This document shows positions 21,663 through 31,461 of a stretch of 64,000 bases of DNA, one piece after another; within the stretch, counting starts at the first letter, position 1; each line of letters starts with the position of its first letter. Under the pieces are notes generated by a model, which saw only the letters and a list, made by a program, of their open reading frames with translations, searched no databases and was not told the origin of the DNA. The position numbers and the translations under genes were made by a program. Where the stretch lies: assembly GCF_000730605.1 (NCBI RefSeq), contig NZ_BBIS01000021.1, forward strand, positions 29,306-93,305, read 5' to 3'. The DNA comes from Pseudomonas monteilii NBRC 103158 = DSM 14164. Lineage in GTDB: Bacteria; Pseudomonadota; Gammaproteobacteria; Pseudomonadales; Pseudomonadaceae.

Positions 21663-22205
21663 ATGCAAAACCCACAGAACCTGATCTGGATCGACCTGGA
21701 AATGACCGGCCTGGATCCGGACAGCGACGTCATCATCGAGATGGCGACCATCGTCACCGACAGTGAGCTGAACACCCTGGCCGAAGGGCCGGTGATCGCT
21801 ATCCATCACAGTGACGAAGTGCTGGCGCGCATGGACGAATGGAACACTCGCACCCACGGTGCTTCGGGCCTGACCCAGCGCGTGCGCGAGAGCAAGGTCA
21901 GCATGGCTGAAGCCGAGGCGCAGACCATCGCCTTCCTCGAACAGTGGGTGCCCAAGGGCAAGTCGCCCATCTGCGGCAACAGCATCTGCCAGGACCGCCG
22001 CTTCCTCTATCGCCACATGCGCAACCTGGAAAACTACTTCCACTACCGCAACCTGGATGTCTCCACCCTGAAGGAGCTGGCCGCGCGCTGGGCGCCGAAT
22101 GTGCGTGACAGCTTCAAGAAGGGCAACACCCACCTCGCGCTCGACGACATTCGCGAGTCGATCGCCGAGCTGCGCCACTACCGCGAGCACTTCATCAAGG
22201 TGTGA
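21663..22205 (+). CDS. orn: Oligoribonuclease Orn
   Basis: A 180-residue DEDDh 3'-5' exonuclease that degrades very short RNAs, including pGpG from c-di-GMP turnover. The catalytic set is complete: Asp11 and Glu13 (IDLEMTGLD), Asp111 (CQDRRF), His157 and Asp162 ([11 protein letters not shown]). ATG 21663 is preferred to the upstream 21636 because it has a GAGGAG site and gives the normal length. It is divergent from rsgA. Confidence 0.97.
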   Translation: MQNPQNLIWIDLEMTGLDPDSDVIIEMATIVTDSELNTLAEGPVIAIHHSDEVLARMDEWNTRTHGASGLTQRVRESKVSMAEAEAQTIAFLEQWVPKGKSPICGNSICQDRRFLYRHMRNLENYFHYRNLDVSTLKELAARWAPNVRDSFKKGNTHLALDDIRESIAELRHYREHFIKV

Positions 22206-22296
22206 GCTGAAACGGCGCAGATATTGTATCTGCGCCCCCTTTTGGTGCTTCGAGCAACTGGTTAGACTGCGCGCCTTTCTCGCACGGACACGCACC

Positions 22297-22908
22297 ATGT
22301 TGTTGATGCTCTACCTCATCGCCATCACTGCCGAAGCCATGACTGGCGCGCTGTCTGCCGGGCGCCGCGGCATGGACTGGTTCGGCGTGGTGCTGATCGC
22401 CTGCGTCACCGCCCTGGGTGGCGGCTCGGTGCGCGACGTGCTGCTCGGGCATTACCCGCTGACCTGGGTGAAACACCCGGAATACCTGGTGCTGACCAGC
22501 TTCGCGGCGCTGCTGACCATCTTCATTGCGCCGATGATGCGCCGCCTGCGCTCGCTGTTTCTGGTGCTCGATGCACTGGGGCTGGTGGCCTTTACCCTGA
22601 TTGGCTGCATGACCGCGCTGGAGATGGGGCAGGGCATGCTGGTGGCGTCGATAAGCGGGGTGATCACCGGGGTGTTTGGCGGCATCTTGCGGGATATCTT
22701 CTGTAACGACATTCCGCTGGTGTTCCGGCGCGAGCTCTATGCCAGCGTGTCGTTCGCGGCGGCCTGGTTCTACCTGGGGTGTGTGTATTTCAAGGTGCCG
22801 GCAGAGCAGGCGATGCTGCTGACGTTGTTTGGCGGGTTCCTGGTGCGCTTGCTGGCGATTCGTTTCCACTGGGAAATGCCCAAGTTTCACTATAACGACC
22901 AGCAGTGA
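22297..22908 (+). CDS. TRIC-type cation channel family protein (UPF0126)
   Basis: A 203-residue protein with about seven membrane helices in two repeats, each with a conserved glycine/charged motif: GGGSVRDVLLG (about residue 44) and GGILRDIF (about residue 130). This matches UPF0126/YadS, now regarded as prokaryotic relatives of TRIC potassium channels. ATG 22297 is used; the frame extends upstream into orn. It is followed by a G+C hairpin at 22915-22931. Confidence 0.87.
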   Translation: MLLMLYLIAITAEAMTGALSAGRRGMDWFGVVLIACVTALGGGSVRDVLLGHYPLTWVKHPEYLVLTSFAALLTIFIAPMMRRLRSLFLVLDALGLVAFTLIGCMTALEMGQGMLVASISGVITGVFGGILRDIFCNDIPLVFRRELYASVSFAAAWFYLGCVYFKVPAEQAMLLTLFGGFLVRLLAIRFHWEMPKFHYNDQQ

Positions 22909-22914
22909 ATTCGT

Positions 22915-22931
22915 GGGCCGCACAGCGGCCC
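22915..22931. terminator. GC hairpin between convergent TRIC gene and queG
   Basis: Six-base stem GGGCCG/CGGCCC with a five-base loop lies between convergent genes; there is no T tract, so termination efficiency is uncertain. Confidence 0.45.
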
Positions 22932-22934
22932 CAG

Positions 22935-23999
22935 CTATTGAATGCCGTGCTGGGCCAGCGCCCACTCCACATGCTCGCGCACCAGCTCCGATTCATCGTC
23001 ACGCCGTGCTTTCAGCGCCTCGATCACTGGAATGGTGGATGGCGCATTGCCCAACCCTACCGCCAGGTTGCGCAAGAACCGCTCATACCCCGCCCGCCGC
23101 AACGGCCCGCCCTCGGTCTTGCGCAGGAAGGTGCGCTCATCCCACAGGAACATTTCCGCCAGCTCGGCATTTTCCAGCCCATGCCGTGGCTGGAAGTCCT
23201 GCTCCTGGCTGTGTTTGGCAAAGCGGTTCCATGGGCAGACGATCTGGCAATCGTCGCAACCGAACACCCGGTTGCCCATCTTCGCGCGCAGCTCGACAGG
23301 GATCGCGCCCCTCAGTTCGATGGTCAGGTATGAAATGCAGCGCCGCGCATCCAGCACATAGGGCCCGACGAAGGCCTGGGTCGGGCAGATGTCCAGGCAG
23401 GCCTGGCAGCGGCCGCAGTGTTCGCTGGTGGTGGCTTCGTCCACCGGTATTGGCAGGTCGACAAACAGCTCGGCGAGGAAGAAGTAGCTGCCTGCCTTGC
23501 GGTTGAGCAGCAGGGTATTCTTGCCGATCCAGCCCAGGCCGGCCTGTTCGGCCAGGGCCTTTTCCAGCACCGGGGCGCTGTCGACGAAAGCGCGGTAACC
23601 GAACGGGCCGATGGCCTCCTGGATGCGGTCGGCCAGGAACTGCACGCGCTTGCGCACCAGTTTGTGATAGTCCCGGCCCAGCGCATAGCGCGAGATGTAG
23701 GCTTTTTCAGGCTGTGCCAGGCGCTGTGCCATCTGTGTGTCGCCGGACAGGTAGTCCATGCGCAGCGACACCACGCGCACGGTACCGGGGATCAGCTGAT
23801 CGGGGTGCGAGCGCTTGCTGCCATGTGCGCCCAGGTACTCCATCTCGCCCTGGTAGCCAGCATCGAGCCAGCGTTGCAGGTGATGTTCGTGTTCGCCAAG
23901 GTCGACCCCGGCGATGCCAACGTGGGCAAAACCGAGTTCTTGGCCCCAAATCTTGATCGATTGGGCCAGTTGGGCGAGGTCAGGCGTACAGACGGACAT
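22935..23999 (-). CDS. queG: Epoxyqueuosine reductase QueG
   Basis: A 354-residue cobalamin- and iron-sulfur-dependent enzyme that performs the last step of queuosine synthesis in tRNA. Two [4Fe-4S] motifs are seen: CGRCQACLDICPTQA near residue 192 and GCDDCQIVCPW near 242. A C-terminal HEAT-like repeat follows. ATG 23999 is chosen; an upstream in-frame TTG at 24014 is less likely. It is divergent from nnrD with only 65 bases between the starts. Confidence 0.93.
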   Translation of the reverse strand: MSVCTPDLAQLAQSIKIWGQELGFAHVGIAGVDLGEHEHHLQRWLDAGYQGEMEYLGAHGSKRSHPDQLIPGTVRVVSLRMDYLSGDTQMAQRLAQPEKAYISRYALGRDYHKLVRKRVQFLADRIQEAIGPFGYRAFVDSAPVLEKALAEQAGLGWIGKNTLLLNRKAGSYFFLAELFVDLPIPVDEATTSEHCGRCQACLDICPTQAFVGPYVLDARRCISYLTIELRGAIPVELRAKMGNRVFGCDDCQIVCPWNRFAKHSQEQDFQPRHGLENAELAEMFLWDERTFLRKTEGGPLRRAGYERFLRNLAVGLGNAPSTIPVIEALKARRDDESELVREHVEWALAQHGIQ

Positions 24000-24064
24000 G
24001 GATGGGCAAGGCAATACGGGTTCAGGTGCGTATAATTCTGCCAGACATTGGAGCCTTTGACCCC

Positions 24065-24925
24065 ATGCCGCAGACCAAACACCCCAGCCATGCCCCTCAA
24101 CTGCTCAGCAGCGTGACCGTCGCGCACCTGCCGGCCCGGCATGCGCATGCCCATAAAGGCGACTTTGGCCATGTCCTGGTGGTCGGCGGTGACCTTGGCA
24201 CCGGCGGCGCCGTGCTGCTCAGCGCCGAAGCCGCGCTGCGGTGCGGTGCCGGGCTGGTCAGCGTGGCAACCCGGCCCGAACATGTCTCGGCCAGCCTGGC
24301 GCGTTTGCCCGAGGTAATGTGCCTGGGCGTCAGTTCGGCCAATCAGTTGATGGGTGTGCTGGAGCGAGCCTCGGTGCTGGTGGTCGGCCCGGGGTTGGGG
24401 CAGGCGGCATGGGGCCGCAGCTTGCTGTCGGCGGTGGCCAATGCCGAGCGGCCGCAGGTGTGGGACGCCGATGCCCTGAATTTGCTGGCACGTACCCCAC
24501 TGGCCCTGCCCAGTGGCAGCATCCTCACCCCGCACCCGGGCGAGGCGGCGCGGTTGCTGGGCATTTCCACCGAGGCGGTGCAGGCCGACCGCCCGGGTGC
24601 TGCGCGCAAGCTGGCGCGACGGTATAACAGCGTCTGCGTGCTGAAAGGGGCCGGTACCCTGGTGGCCGACCCTGCCGGGCAGTTGATGCTGTGCGAGCGT
24701 GGCCATCCGGCCATGGCCGGTGCCGGCTTTGGCGATGTGCTGACCGGTGTGCTGTCGGCGTTGCTGGCCCAGGGCCTGGACGCCTGGCAGGCCGCCGGGC
24801 TGGGGGTGTGGCTGCACGCCTGTGCGGGCGAGCGGCTGGGTATAAAAGGTAGAGGCCTGGCGGCCAGTGATCTGGCGCCGGTCATTCGAACGTTGTTGGA
24901 GGAGCATTCTGCGTGTCTGGCATAA
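24065..24925 (+). CDS. nnrD: ADP/ATP-dependent (S)-NAD(P)H-hydrate dehydratase, stand-alone domain
   Basis: A 286-residue ribokinase-like enzyme that repairs hydrated NAD(P)H. The segments HKGDFGHVLVVGG near residue 37, ILTPHPGEAARLL near 157 and AGAGFGDVLTGVLSALLAQG near 220 are typical of NnrD. The N-terminal epimerase (NnrE/YjeF-N) that is fused in E. coli is missing. The ATG at 24065 is preferred to an upstream GTG-type extension, with GGAG at 24050-24053. A TATAAT hexamer is at 24031-24036. It overlaps tsaE by 13 bases. Confidence 0.9.
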   Translation: MPQTKHPSHAPQLLSSVTVAHLPARHAHAHKGDFGHVLVVGGDLGTGGAVLLSAEAALRCGAGLVSVATRPEHVSASLARLPEVMCLGVSSANQLMGVLERASVLVVGPGLGQAAWGRSLLSAVANAERPQVWDADALNLLARTPLALPSGSILTPHPGEAARLLGISTEAVQADRPGAARKLARRYNSVCVLKGAGTLVADPAGQLMLCERGHPAMAGAGFGDVLTGVLSALLAQGLDAWQAAGLGVWLHACAGERLGIKGRGLAASDLAPVIRTLLEEHSACLA

Positions 24926-25386
24926 CCCTGTTTCTGGCCGATGAAGACGCCACGGTCAAATTTGGCGCAGCACTGGCCGAGGTGACCGGCGGTCGCGGTG
25001 TGATCTTTCTTGAAGGCGACCTGGGCGCTGGCAAGACTACGCTTTCCCGAGGGCTGATCCGCGGCCTGGGCCATACGGGGGCAGTGAAAAGCCCGACCTT
25101 CACCGTGGTCGAACCCTACGAGATCGGTGAGGTCCGAGCATTCCACTTCGACCTGTATCGCCTGGTCGATCCGGAGGAACTGGAGTTCATGGGGATTCGT
25201 GACTATTTCGAGGGCGACCCGCTGTGCCTGTTCGAGTGGCCACAAAAGGGTGCGGGCGTTTTGCCAAAGCCTGACCTGACCATTACCATAAGCCCCCAAG
25301 CGGGCGGACGCTCGCTGATCCTTTCGCCGCAGGGGGCTCGCGGCGAGGCCTGGTGCGTGGCACTGGCCAAACACTATAAACAGTAA
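24913..25386 (+). CDS. tsaE: tRNA t6A37 synthesis ATPase TsaE
   Basis: A 157-residue P-loop ATPase required for N6-threonylcarbamoyl-adenosine modification of tRNA. Walker A is GDLGAGKTTLSRGL near residue 37; the SPTFTVVEPY switch and the FHFDLYRLVDPEELEFMG Walker B segment follow. The GTG start at 24913 has a GGAGGAG ribosome site and overlaps nnrD. The tsaE-amiB-mutL-miaA-hfq-hflX order is a classic gammaproteobacterial run. Confidence 0.95.
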   Translation: MSGITLFLADEDATVKFGAALAEVTGGRGVIFLEGDLGAGKTTLSRGLIRGLGHTGAVKSPTFTVVEPYEIGEVRAFHFDLYRLVDPEELEFMGIRDYFEGDPLCLFEWPQKGAGVLPKPDLTITISPQAGGRSLILSPQGARGEAWCVALAKHYKQ

Positions 25387-25397
25387 GTGGGGTAGGT

Positions 25398-26828
25398 ATG
25401 CGCATACGCGCACTGGTCGCCATCGTTGGTCTGCTGCTGACAACGGTGACCGTTGACGCTCTGGCCGTCACTCAAGTCAAGAGCGTGCGCCTGTGGCGCG
25501 CGCCAGACAACACGCGGCTGGTCTTCGACCTGTCTGGCCCCGTGCAGCACAGCGTCTTCACCCTGAGCGCGCCGGACCGCCTGGTTATCGACATCAATGG
25601 TGCGACGCTGGCCGCGCCGTTGAACGTGGCCACCTCCAACACGCCGATCAGCAGCGTGCGTTCGGCCCAGCGTACCCCGACCGACCTGCGCGTGGTGGTC
25701 GACCTGAAAAAGTCGGTCACCCCGAAAAGCTTCACCCTGGCGCCGAATGCCCAGTACGGCAACCGCCTGGTGGTCGACCTGTACGACCAGGAGGCCGACG
25801 CCATTGCGGCCAGCGCGCCGCCTCCGGCCCCGGCGCCGGTGCAGACGCCTGCGACCACGCCTGCCGTGCCGGTAAGCCCGGCCCAGCCCGCCATCAAGCT
25901 GCCACCGGTACCGAGCGGCAAGCGTGACATCGTGGTGGCCATCGACGCCGGTCACGGCGGCGAAGACCCGGGGGCCTCCGGCTCGCGCGGCCAGCACGAA
26001 AAAGACATCGTGCTGCAGATCGCCAAAGAGCTGCAGCGCCAGATCAACAGCGAAAAAGGCTTCCGTGCCGAGCTGACCCGTACTGGCGACTACTTCATCC
26101 CGCTGCGCAAGCGCACGGAAATCGCCCGCAAGAAGGGCGCCGACCTGTTCATCTCGATCCATGCCGACGCGGCACCGTCGCGCGCCGCCTTTGGTGCCTC
26201 GGTGTTCGCCCTGTCTGACCGTGGCGCTACCTCCGAGACCGCGCGCTGGCTGGCCGACACGGAAAACCGTTCCGACCTGATCGGGGGTGCCGGCAACGTC
26301 AGTCTGGATGATAAGGACCGCATGCTCGCTGGCGTGCTGCTGGACCTGTCGATGACCGCCACCCTCAGCTCCAGCCTCAATGTGGGGCAGAAGGTGCTGG
26401 GTAACATGGGACGCGTCACCTCGCTGCACAAGCAGCGTGTGGAACAGGCCGGCTTCATGGTGCTGAAATCGCCGGACATTCCATCGATTCTCGTTGAAAC
26501 CGGGTTTATCTCGAACAACAACGAAGCCGCCAAGCTGGCCACCGCCAGCCACCAGCAGGCGTTGGCCCGCTCGATCCACACCGGTGTGCGCCAGTACTTC
26601 CAGCAAAACCCGCCGCCTGGCACGTATATCGCCTGGCTGCGTGACACCGGCAAGATTGCCGCCGGCCCGCGTGAGCACACGGTACGCCCTGGCGAAACCC
26701 TGGCGATGCTCGCCGTGCGCTACCAGGTGAGCGTGGCCAGCCTGCGCAGCACCAACAGCCTCAAGACCGATGAGCTGAAGGTCGGCCAGCGCCTCGACAT
26801 CCCTGCTACTACACTGGCCTCGCAATGA
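25398..26828 (+). CDS. amiB: N-acetylmuramoyl-L-alanine amidase AmiB
   Basis: A 476-residue periplasmic amidase for septal peptidoglycan splitting. A signal peptide ending near residue 23 is followed by an AMIN domain (about 25-130), a Pro/Ala linker, and the Amidase_3 catalytic domain with zinc ligands in [13 protein letters not shown] (His), HEKDIVLQ (Glu) and SIHADAA (His), plus the catalytic Glu in ETGFISNN. A single LysM repeat ([16 protein letters not shown]...) ends the protein. It overlaps mutL by four bases (ATGA). Confidence 0.95.
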   Translation: MRIRALVAIVGLLLTTVTVDALAVTQVKSVRLWRAPDNTRLVFDLSGPVQHSVFTLSAPDRLVIDINGATLAAPLNVATSNTPISSVRSAQRTPTDLRVVVDLKKSVTPKSFTLAPNAQYGNRLVVDLYDQEADAIAASAPPPAPAPVQTPATTPAVPVSPAQPAIKLPPVPSGKRDIVVAIDAGHGGEDPGASGSRGQHEKDIVLQIAKELQRQINSEKGFRAELTRTGDYFIPLRKRTEIARKKGADLFISIHADAAPSRAAFGASVFALSDRGATSETARWLADTENRSDLIGGAGNVSLDDKDRMLAGVLLDLSMTATLSSSLNVGQKVLGNMGRVTSLHKQRVEQAGFMVLKSPDIPSILVETGFISNNNEAAKLATASHQQALARSIHTGVRQYFQQNPPPGTYIAWLRDTGKIAAGPREHTVRPGETLAMLAVRYQVSVASLRSTNSLKTDELKVGQRLDIPATTLASQ

Positions 26829-28723
26829 GTGGCGGTTCGCGCATTCAGCTGCTCAGCCCGCGGCTGGCCAACCAGATTGCCGCTGGCGAGGTTGTCGAGC
26901 GGCCGGCCTCGGTCGCCAAGGAACTGCTGGAAAACAGCCTGGACTCCGGTGCCCGACGCATTGACGTGGAAGTGGAGCAGGGCGGCGTCAAGCTGCTGAA
27001 GGTGCGCGACGATGGCAGCGGCATTTCTGCCGACGACCTGCCGCTGGCCCTGGCCCGCCATGCCACCAGCAAGATCCGCGAGCTGGAAGACTTGGAAGGG
27101 GTGTTGAGCCTGGGGTTCCGTGGCGAGGCGCTGGCTTCGATCAGCTCCGTGGCGCGGCTGACCCTGACGTCGCGTACCGCCAGCGCTACCGAGGCCTGGC
27201 AGGTGGAAACCGAAGGCCGTGACATGCTCCCGCGCGTACAGCCGGCGGCGCATCCGGTGGGAACTTCGGTGGAAGTGCGCGACCTGTTCTTCAATACCCC
27301 GGCGCGGCGCAAGTTCCTCAAGGCCGAGAAAACCGAATTCGATCACTTGCAGGAAGTGATCCGCCGGCTGGCGCTGGCACGTTTCGATGTCGGCTTCCAC
27401 CTGCGGCATAACGGCAAGAGCATCCTCAGCCTGCACGAGGCTCACGACGAAACAGCGCGTGCCCGGCGGGTAGGTGCCATCTGCGGCCCGGGCTTCATGG
27501 AGCAGGCGCTGCCGATCGACGTCGAGCGCAACGGCCTGCGCCTGTGGGGCTGGGTCGGCCTGCCGACCTTCTCGCGCAGCCAGGCAGACTTGCAATACTT
27601 CTTCGTCAATGGCCGCGCAGTGCGTGACAAGCTGGTCGCCCACGCCGTGCGCCAGGCCTACCGCGACGTGCTGTTCAATGGCCGGCACCCGACCTTCGTG
27701 CTGTTCCTGGAGCTGGAGCCCAACGGCGTCGACGTCAACGTGCACCCGACCAAGCACGAAGTGCGCTTCCGCGAAGGGCGTTCGGTGCACGATTTCCTGT
27801 ATGGCACCCTGCACCGTGCCCTGGCCGATGTGCGCCCGGAAGACCAGCTGGCCGCGCCTGCCGCCGTGCCTGAGGTGATCCGCCCCACTGGCCAACAGGC
27901 CGGTGAGTTCGGCCCGCAGGGCGAAATGCGCCTGGCTTCGCCGGTGCTTGAGCAGCCTCGTGCCCCGCAGCAGTCGTTCTCCAATGGCGGCAGTGGTGCG
28001 GGCTATCAGTATCAGTACACCCCACGCCCGTCACAGCCGGTGCCGGCTGCCGAAGCGCAGGCGGTGTATCGCGAATTTTACAAGCCGTTGGAAAACGGTG
28101 CGGCGCCGGCAACGGCCCTTCCCGAAAGCCAGGGTGACATTCCCCCGCTGGGCTACGCGCTGGCGCAGCTCAAGGGCATCTACATCCTCGCTGAGAACGC
28201 CGTTGGCCTGGTGCTGGTGGACATGCACGCCGCCCACGAGCGCATCATGTACGAGCGCCTGAAGGTGGCCATGGCTAGCGAAGGCCTGAGCGGGCAACCG
28301 CTGCTGGTGCCTGAAACCCTGGCCCTGAGCCAGCGCGAAGCGGACTGCGCCGAAGAACACGCGCAGTGGTTCCAGCGCCTGGGCTTCGAGCTTCAGCGCC
28401 TGGGCCCGGAGACCCTGGCGATCCGCCAGATCCCGGCCTTGCTCAAGCAGGCGCAGGCCAACCGACTGGTGCAGGATGTGCTCGCCGACCTGATGGAATA
28501 CGGCACCAGCGACCGTATCCAGGCGCACCTCAACGAGCTGCTCGGCACCATGGCCTGCCACGGCGCGGTGCGCGCTAACCGGCGCCTGGCCATTCCCGAG
28601 ATGAACGCCCTGCTGCGCGACATGGAAAACACCGAGCGCAGCGGCCAGTGCAACCATGGCCGTCCCACATGGACCCAGATGGGCCTGGACGACCTGGACA
28701 AACTCTTCCTGCGCGGTCGATGA
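26825..28723 (+). CDS. mutL: DNA mismatch repair protein MutL with endonuclease motif
   Basis: A 632-residue mismatch-repair ATPase. N-terminal GHKL motifs are seen ([21 protein letters not shown] and [10 protein letters not shown]). The C-terminal domain has [12 protein letters not shown], fitting the metal-binding endonuclease motif D(Q/M)HA(X)2E(X)4E, and CNHGRPT near the end; so this is a nicking MutL unlike that of E. coli. Starts in the amiB stop (ATGA) and is followed by miaA after one base. Confidence 0.96.
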   Translation: MSGGSRIQLLSPRLANQIAAGEVVERPASVAKELLENSLDSGARRIDVEVEQGGVKLLKVRDDGSGISADDLPLALARHATSKIRELEDLEGVLSLGFRGEALASISSVARLTLTSRTASATEAWQVETEGRDMLPRVQPAAHPVGTSVEVRDLFFNTPARRKFLKAEKTEFDHLQEVIRRLALARFDVGFHLRHNGKSILSLHEAHDETARARRVGAICGPGFMEQALPIDVERNGLRLWGWVGLPTFSRSQADLQYFFVNGRAVRDKLVAHAVRQAYRDVLFNGRHPTFVLFLELEPNGVDVNVHPTKHEVRFREGRSVHDFLYGTLHRALADVRPEDQLAAPAAVPEVIRPTGQQAGEFGPQGEMRLASPVLEQPRAPQQSFSNGGSGAGYQYQYTPRPSQPVPAAEAQAVYREFYKPLENGAAPATALPESQGDIPPLGYALAQLKGIYILAENAVGLVLVDMHAAHERIMYERLKVAMASEGLSGQPLLVPETLALSQREADCAEEHAQWFQRLGFELQRLGPETLAIRQIPALLKQAQANRLVQDVLADLMEYGTSDRIQAHLNELLGTMACHGAVRANRRLAIPEMNALLRDMENTERSGQCNHGRPTWTQMGLDDLDKLFLRGR

Positions 28724-28724
28724 A

Positions 28725-29696
28725 ATGAGCGGCAAGCCCCCTGCAATATTCCTGATGGGCCCGACGGCGGCCGGCAAGACCGACCTGGCTATCGAGCTGA
28801 CCCAAGTACTGCCCTGCGAGCTGATCAGCGTCGATTCGGCGCTGGTCTATCGTGGCATGGACATCGGTTCGGCCAAACCGTCGAAAGAAATCCTCGCTGC
28901 CCACCCGCACCGGCTGATCGACATCCGCGACCCGGCCGAGAGCTATTCGGCCGCGCAGTTCCGTGCTGACGCCCTGGAGGCCATGGCCGAGATCACTGCA
29001 CGCGGCAAGATACCGCTGCTGGTGGGTGGCACCATGCTCTACTACAAGGCGTTGATCGATGGCCTGGCAGACATGCCGGCAGCAGACGCTGCCGTGCGCG
29101 CCGAGCTGGAGGCTCAGGCCGAAGCGCTGGGCCTGGCCGAGCTGCACCGCCAGCTGGCCGAGGTTGACCCGGTGTCAGCGGCGCGCATTCACCCCAATGA
29201 CCCGCAGCGGCTGATCCGAGCGCTGGAAGTGTACCGGGTGAGTGGCGAGAGCATGACGGTTCATCGCCAACGTCAATTCGCGGAAAGTCGCGGCGCAGAC
29301 GCAGGCGCTGACGGACATTTGCCCTATACTGTCGCCAGTTTGGCGATTGCTCCTACAGATCGTCACATTTTGCATCAGCGAATTGCGTTACGATTTTCGC
29401 AGATGCTGGAACAGGGCTTCGTTGACGAGGTCCGATCGCTGCGAGCCAGAAGTGACTTGCACGCCGGGCTGCCGTCTATACGGGCAGTGGGGTATCGGCA
29501 GGTCTGGGATTACCTGGATGGCAAGCTGACTGAGAATGAGATGCGTGAACGCGGTATCATTGCAACCAGGCAGCTGGCCAAGCGGCAGTTCACCTGGTTG
29601 CGTGGCTGGCCTGACGTACACTGGCTTGACAGCCTGGCCTGCGACAATCTGTCCCGCACCTTGAAATACCTTGGGGCCATCTCCATATTGAGCTGA
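28725..29696 (+). CDS. miaA: tRNA dimethylallyltransferase MiaA
   Basis: A 323-residue enzyme that adds an isopentenyl group to A37 of tRNAs reading codons starting with U. The P loop is [11 protein letters not shown] near residue 12, followed by [14 protein letters not shown], and the RAVGYRQVW(D/E)YL block near residue 254. The ATG at 28725 overlaps nothing and is one base past the mutL stop; upstream in-frame ATGs lie inside mutL. The order mutL-miaA-hfq is conserved in gammaproteobacteria. Confidence 0.96.
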   Translation: MSGKPPAIFLMGPTAAGKTDLAIELTQVLPCELISVDSALVYRGMDIGSAKPSKEILAAHPHRLIDIRDPAESYSAAQFRADALEAMAEITARGKIPLLVGGTMLYYKALIDGLADMPAADAAVRAELEAQAEALGLAELHRQLAEVDPVSAARIHPNDPQRLIRALEVYRVSGESMTVHRQRQFAESRGADAGADGHLPYTVASLAIAPTDRHILHQRIALRFSQMLEQGFVDEVRSLRARSDLHAGLPSIRAVGYRQVWDYLDGKLTENEMRERGIIATRQLAKRQFTWLRGWPDVHWLDSLACDNLSRTLKYLGAISILS

Positions 29697-29790
29697 GTCC
29701 CTGCTGATTGCCGTCTATTCTTGCGAAGGGGCGGCCTAATTTATCGATTTTATTGATTTTCTATTATTTATCCTTACAGGAGTGCGGCAT

Positions 29791-30051
29791 ATGTCAAAAG
29801 GGCATTCGCTACAAGACCCTTACTTGAACACCTTGAGAAAAGAAAAGGTCCCGGTATCCATCTACCTGGTCAACGGCATCAAGCTGCAGGGCTCGATCGA
29901 ATCCTTCGACCAGTTCGTGGTACTGCTGAAAAACACCGTCAGCCAGATGGTCTACAAGCACGCCATTTCGACTGTCGTGCCTGCCCGTCCGGTTCGCCTG
30001 CCAAGCCCGTCCGATTCCGAACACGGCGACAGCGAGCCAGGCAACGCCTGA
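29791..30051 (+). CDS. hfq: RNA chaperone Hfq
   Basis: An 86-residue Sm-like protein that promotes pairing of small RNAs with mRNAs and, in Pseudomonas, mediates Crc-dependent carbon catabolite repression. Sm1 ([20 protein letters not shown]) and Sm2 with the YKHAIS motif are intact; the Ser/Pro/acidic tail is short as in Pseudomonas. The ATG at 29791 has an AGGAG site; the 93-base upstream gap is very AT-rich (29740-29775), probably an hfq-proximal promoter or leader, although read-through from miaA is likely too. Confidence 0.97.
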   Translation: MSKGHSLQDPYLNTLRKEKVPVSIYLVNGIKLQGSIESFDQFVVLLKNTVSQMVYKHAISTVVPARPVRLPSPSDSEHGDSEPGNA

Positions 30052-30063
30052 TAGGAGCCTGCA

Positions 30064-31365
30064 TTGTTCTTTGAGCGCCACGGTGGTGGTGAGCGGGCGT
30101 TGCTCGTTCACTTGGAAGGTCAGAACCCTGAGGCGCGCGAAGACCCGCAGGAGTTTCAGGAGCTGGCATTGTCGGCCGGTGCCGACATCGTCTCGTTGGT
30201 CACGGTGTCAAGGCATCAGCCTTCCGCCAAATACCTGATTGGCAGTGGCAAGGTCGAGGAATTGCACGACCTGGTCCATGCCGAGCAGGTAGACCTGGTG
30301 ATTTTCAATCACACCCTCACGCCCAGTCAGGAGCGCAACCTTGAACGTGTGTTCGAGTGTCGTGTGCTCGACCGTACCGGGCTGATCCTCGATATCTTCG
30401 CCCAACGGGCGCGTACCCATGAAGGCAAGCTGCAGGTCGAACTGGCCCAGCTGGAGCACATGAGCACGCGGCTGGTGCGCGGCTGGACCCACCTTGAGCG
30501 ACAAAAGGGTGGTATCGGCCTGCGCGGCCCGGGTGAAACCCAGCTGGAAACCGACCGCCGCCTGTTGCGGGTGCGCATACGCCAGATCAAGTCACGCCTG
30601 GAAAAGGTACGCAGCCAGCGCGAGCAGGCGCGCCGTGGGCGCAAGCGCGCAGACATCCCGTCGGTGTCGCTGGTGGGTTACACCAACGCCGGCAAGTCCA
30701 CGCTGTTCAACGCCCTGACCGAATCCGAGGTGTACGCTGCAGACCAGTTGTTCGCCACGCTCGACCCGACCTTGCGTCGGCTTGAGCTGAACGACCTGGG
30801 GCCGATCGTGCTGGCCGATACCGTGGGCTTCATTCGCCACCTGCCGCACAAGCTGGTCGAGGCATTTCGGGCTACGCTCGAAGAGTCGAGCAACTCCGAC
30901 CTGTTGCTGCATGTGATCGACGCCCATGAGCCTGAGCGCATGGAACAGATCGAGCAGGTACTGGCCGTGTTGGGCGAGATTGGTGCCGAAGGCTTGCCGA
31001 TCCTCGAGGTGTATAACAAACTCGACTTGCTCGAAGATGTCGAGCCGCAGATCCAGCGCAATGCCGATGGCAAGCCGGAACGGGTCTGGGTATCGGCACG
31101 CGATGGGCGTGGCCTGGAGCTGGTCGGCCAGGCAATTGCCGAGTTGCTGGGGGATGATCTGTTTGTCGGTACCCTGTGTCTGGAGCAGCGTTTTGCCCGT
31201 TTGCGCGCGCAATTCTTTGCCTTGGGTGCCGTGCAGAGTGAAGAGCATGATGAAGAAGGGCGCAGCCTGCTGAGCGTGCGACTGCCCATGGTAGAACTGA
31301 ATCGCCTGGTCAGCCGCGAAGGCATGGAGCCGCAAGTGTTTGTCGAGCAACACACTTTGCAATAA
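30064..31365 (+). CDS. hflX: Ribosome-associated GTPase HflX
   Basis: A 433-residue GTPase that splits stalled ribosomes. An N-terminal HflX domain contains the GGIGLRGPGETQLETDRR glycine-rich loop; the G domain has Walker A GYTNAGKST near residue 204, DTVGFIRHLP and NKLD. The start is a TTG at 30064, 12 bases after hfq, supported by the GGAG site at 30053-30056 seven bases earlier; no ATG gives the family N-terminus MFFERHGGGE. Confidence 0.94.
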   Translation: MFFERHGGGERALLVHLEGQNPEAREDPQEFQELALSAGADIVSLVTVSRHQPSAKYLIGSGKVEELHDLVHAEQVDLVIFNHTLTPSQERNLERVFECRVLDRTGLILDIFAQRARTHEGKLQVELAQLEHMSTRLVRGWTHLERQKGGIGLRGPGETQLETDRRLLRVRIRQIKSRLEKVRSQREQARRGRKRADIPSVSLVGYTNAGKSTLFNALTESEVYAADQLFATLDPTLRRLELNDLGPIVLADTVGFIRHLPHKLVEAFRATLEESSNSDLLLHVIDAHEPERMEQIEQVLAVLGEIGAEGLPILEVYNKLDLLEDVEPQIQRNADGKPERVWVSARDGRGLELVGQAIAELLGDDLFVGTLCLEQRFARLRAQFFALGAVQSEEHDEEGRSLLSVRLPMVELNRLVSREGMEPQVFVEQHTLQ

Positions 31366-31461
31366 ATGCTCGTCGAGGTCGCCGGGCAGCAGTGACAGGC
31401 ATTCTGTAGCATTGGACGGCGCGCCGTGGGCGCGTCTTTGCTTTATCAGATGGAGAGCGCT

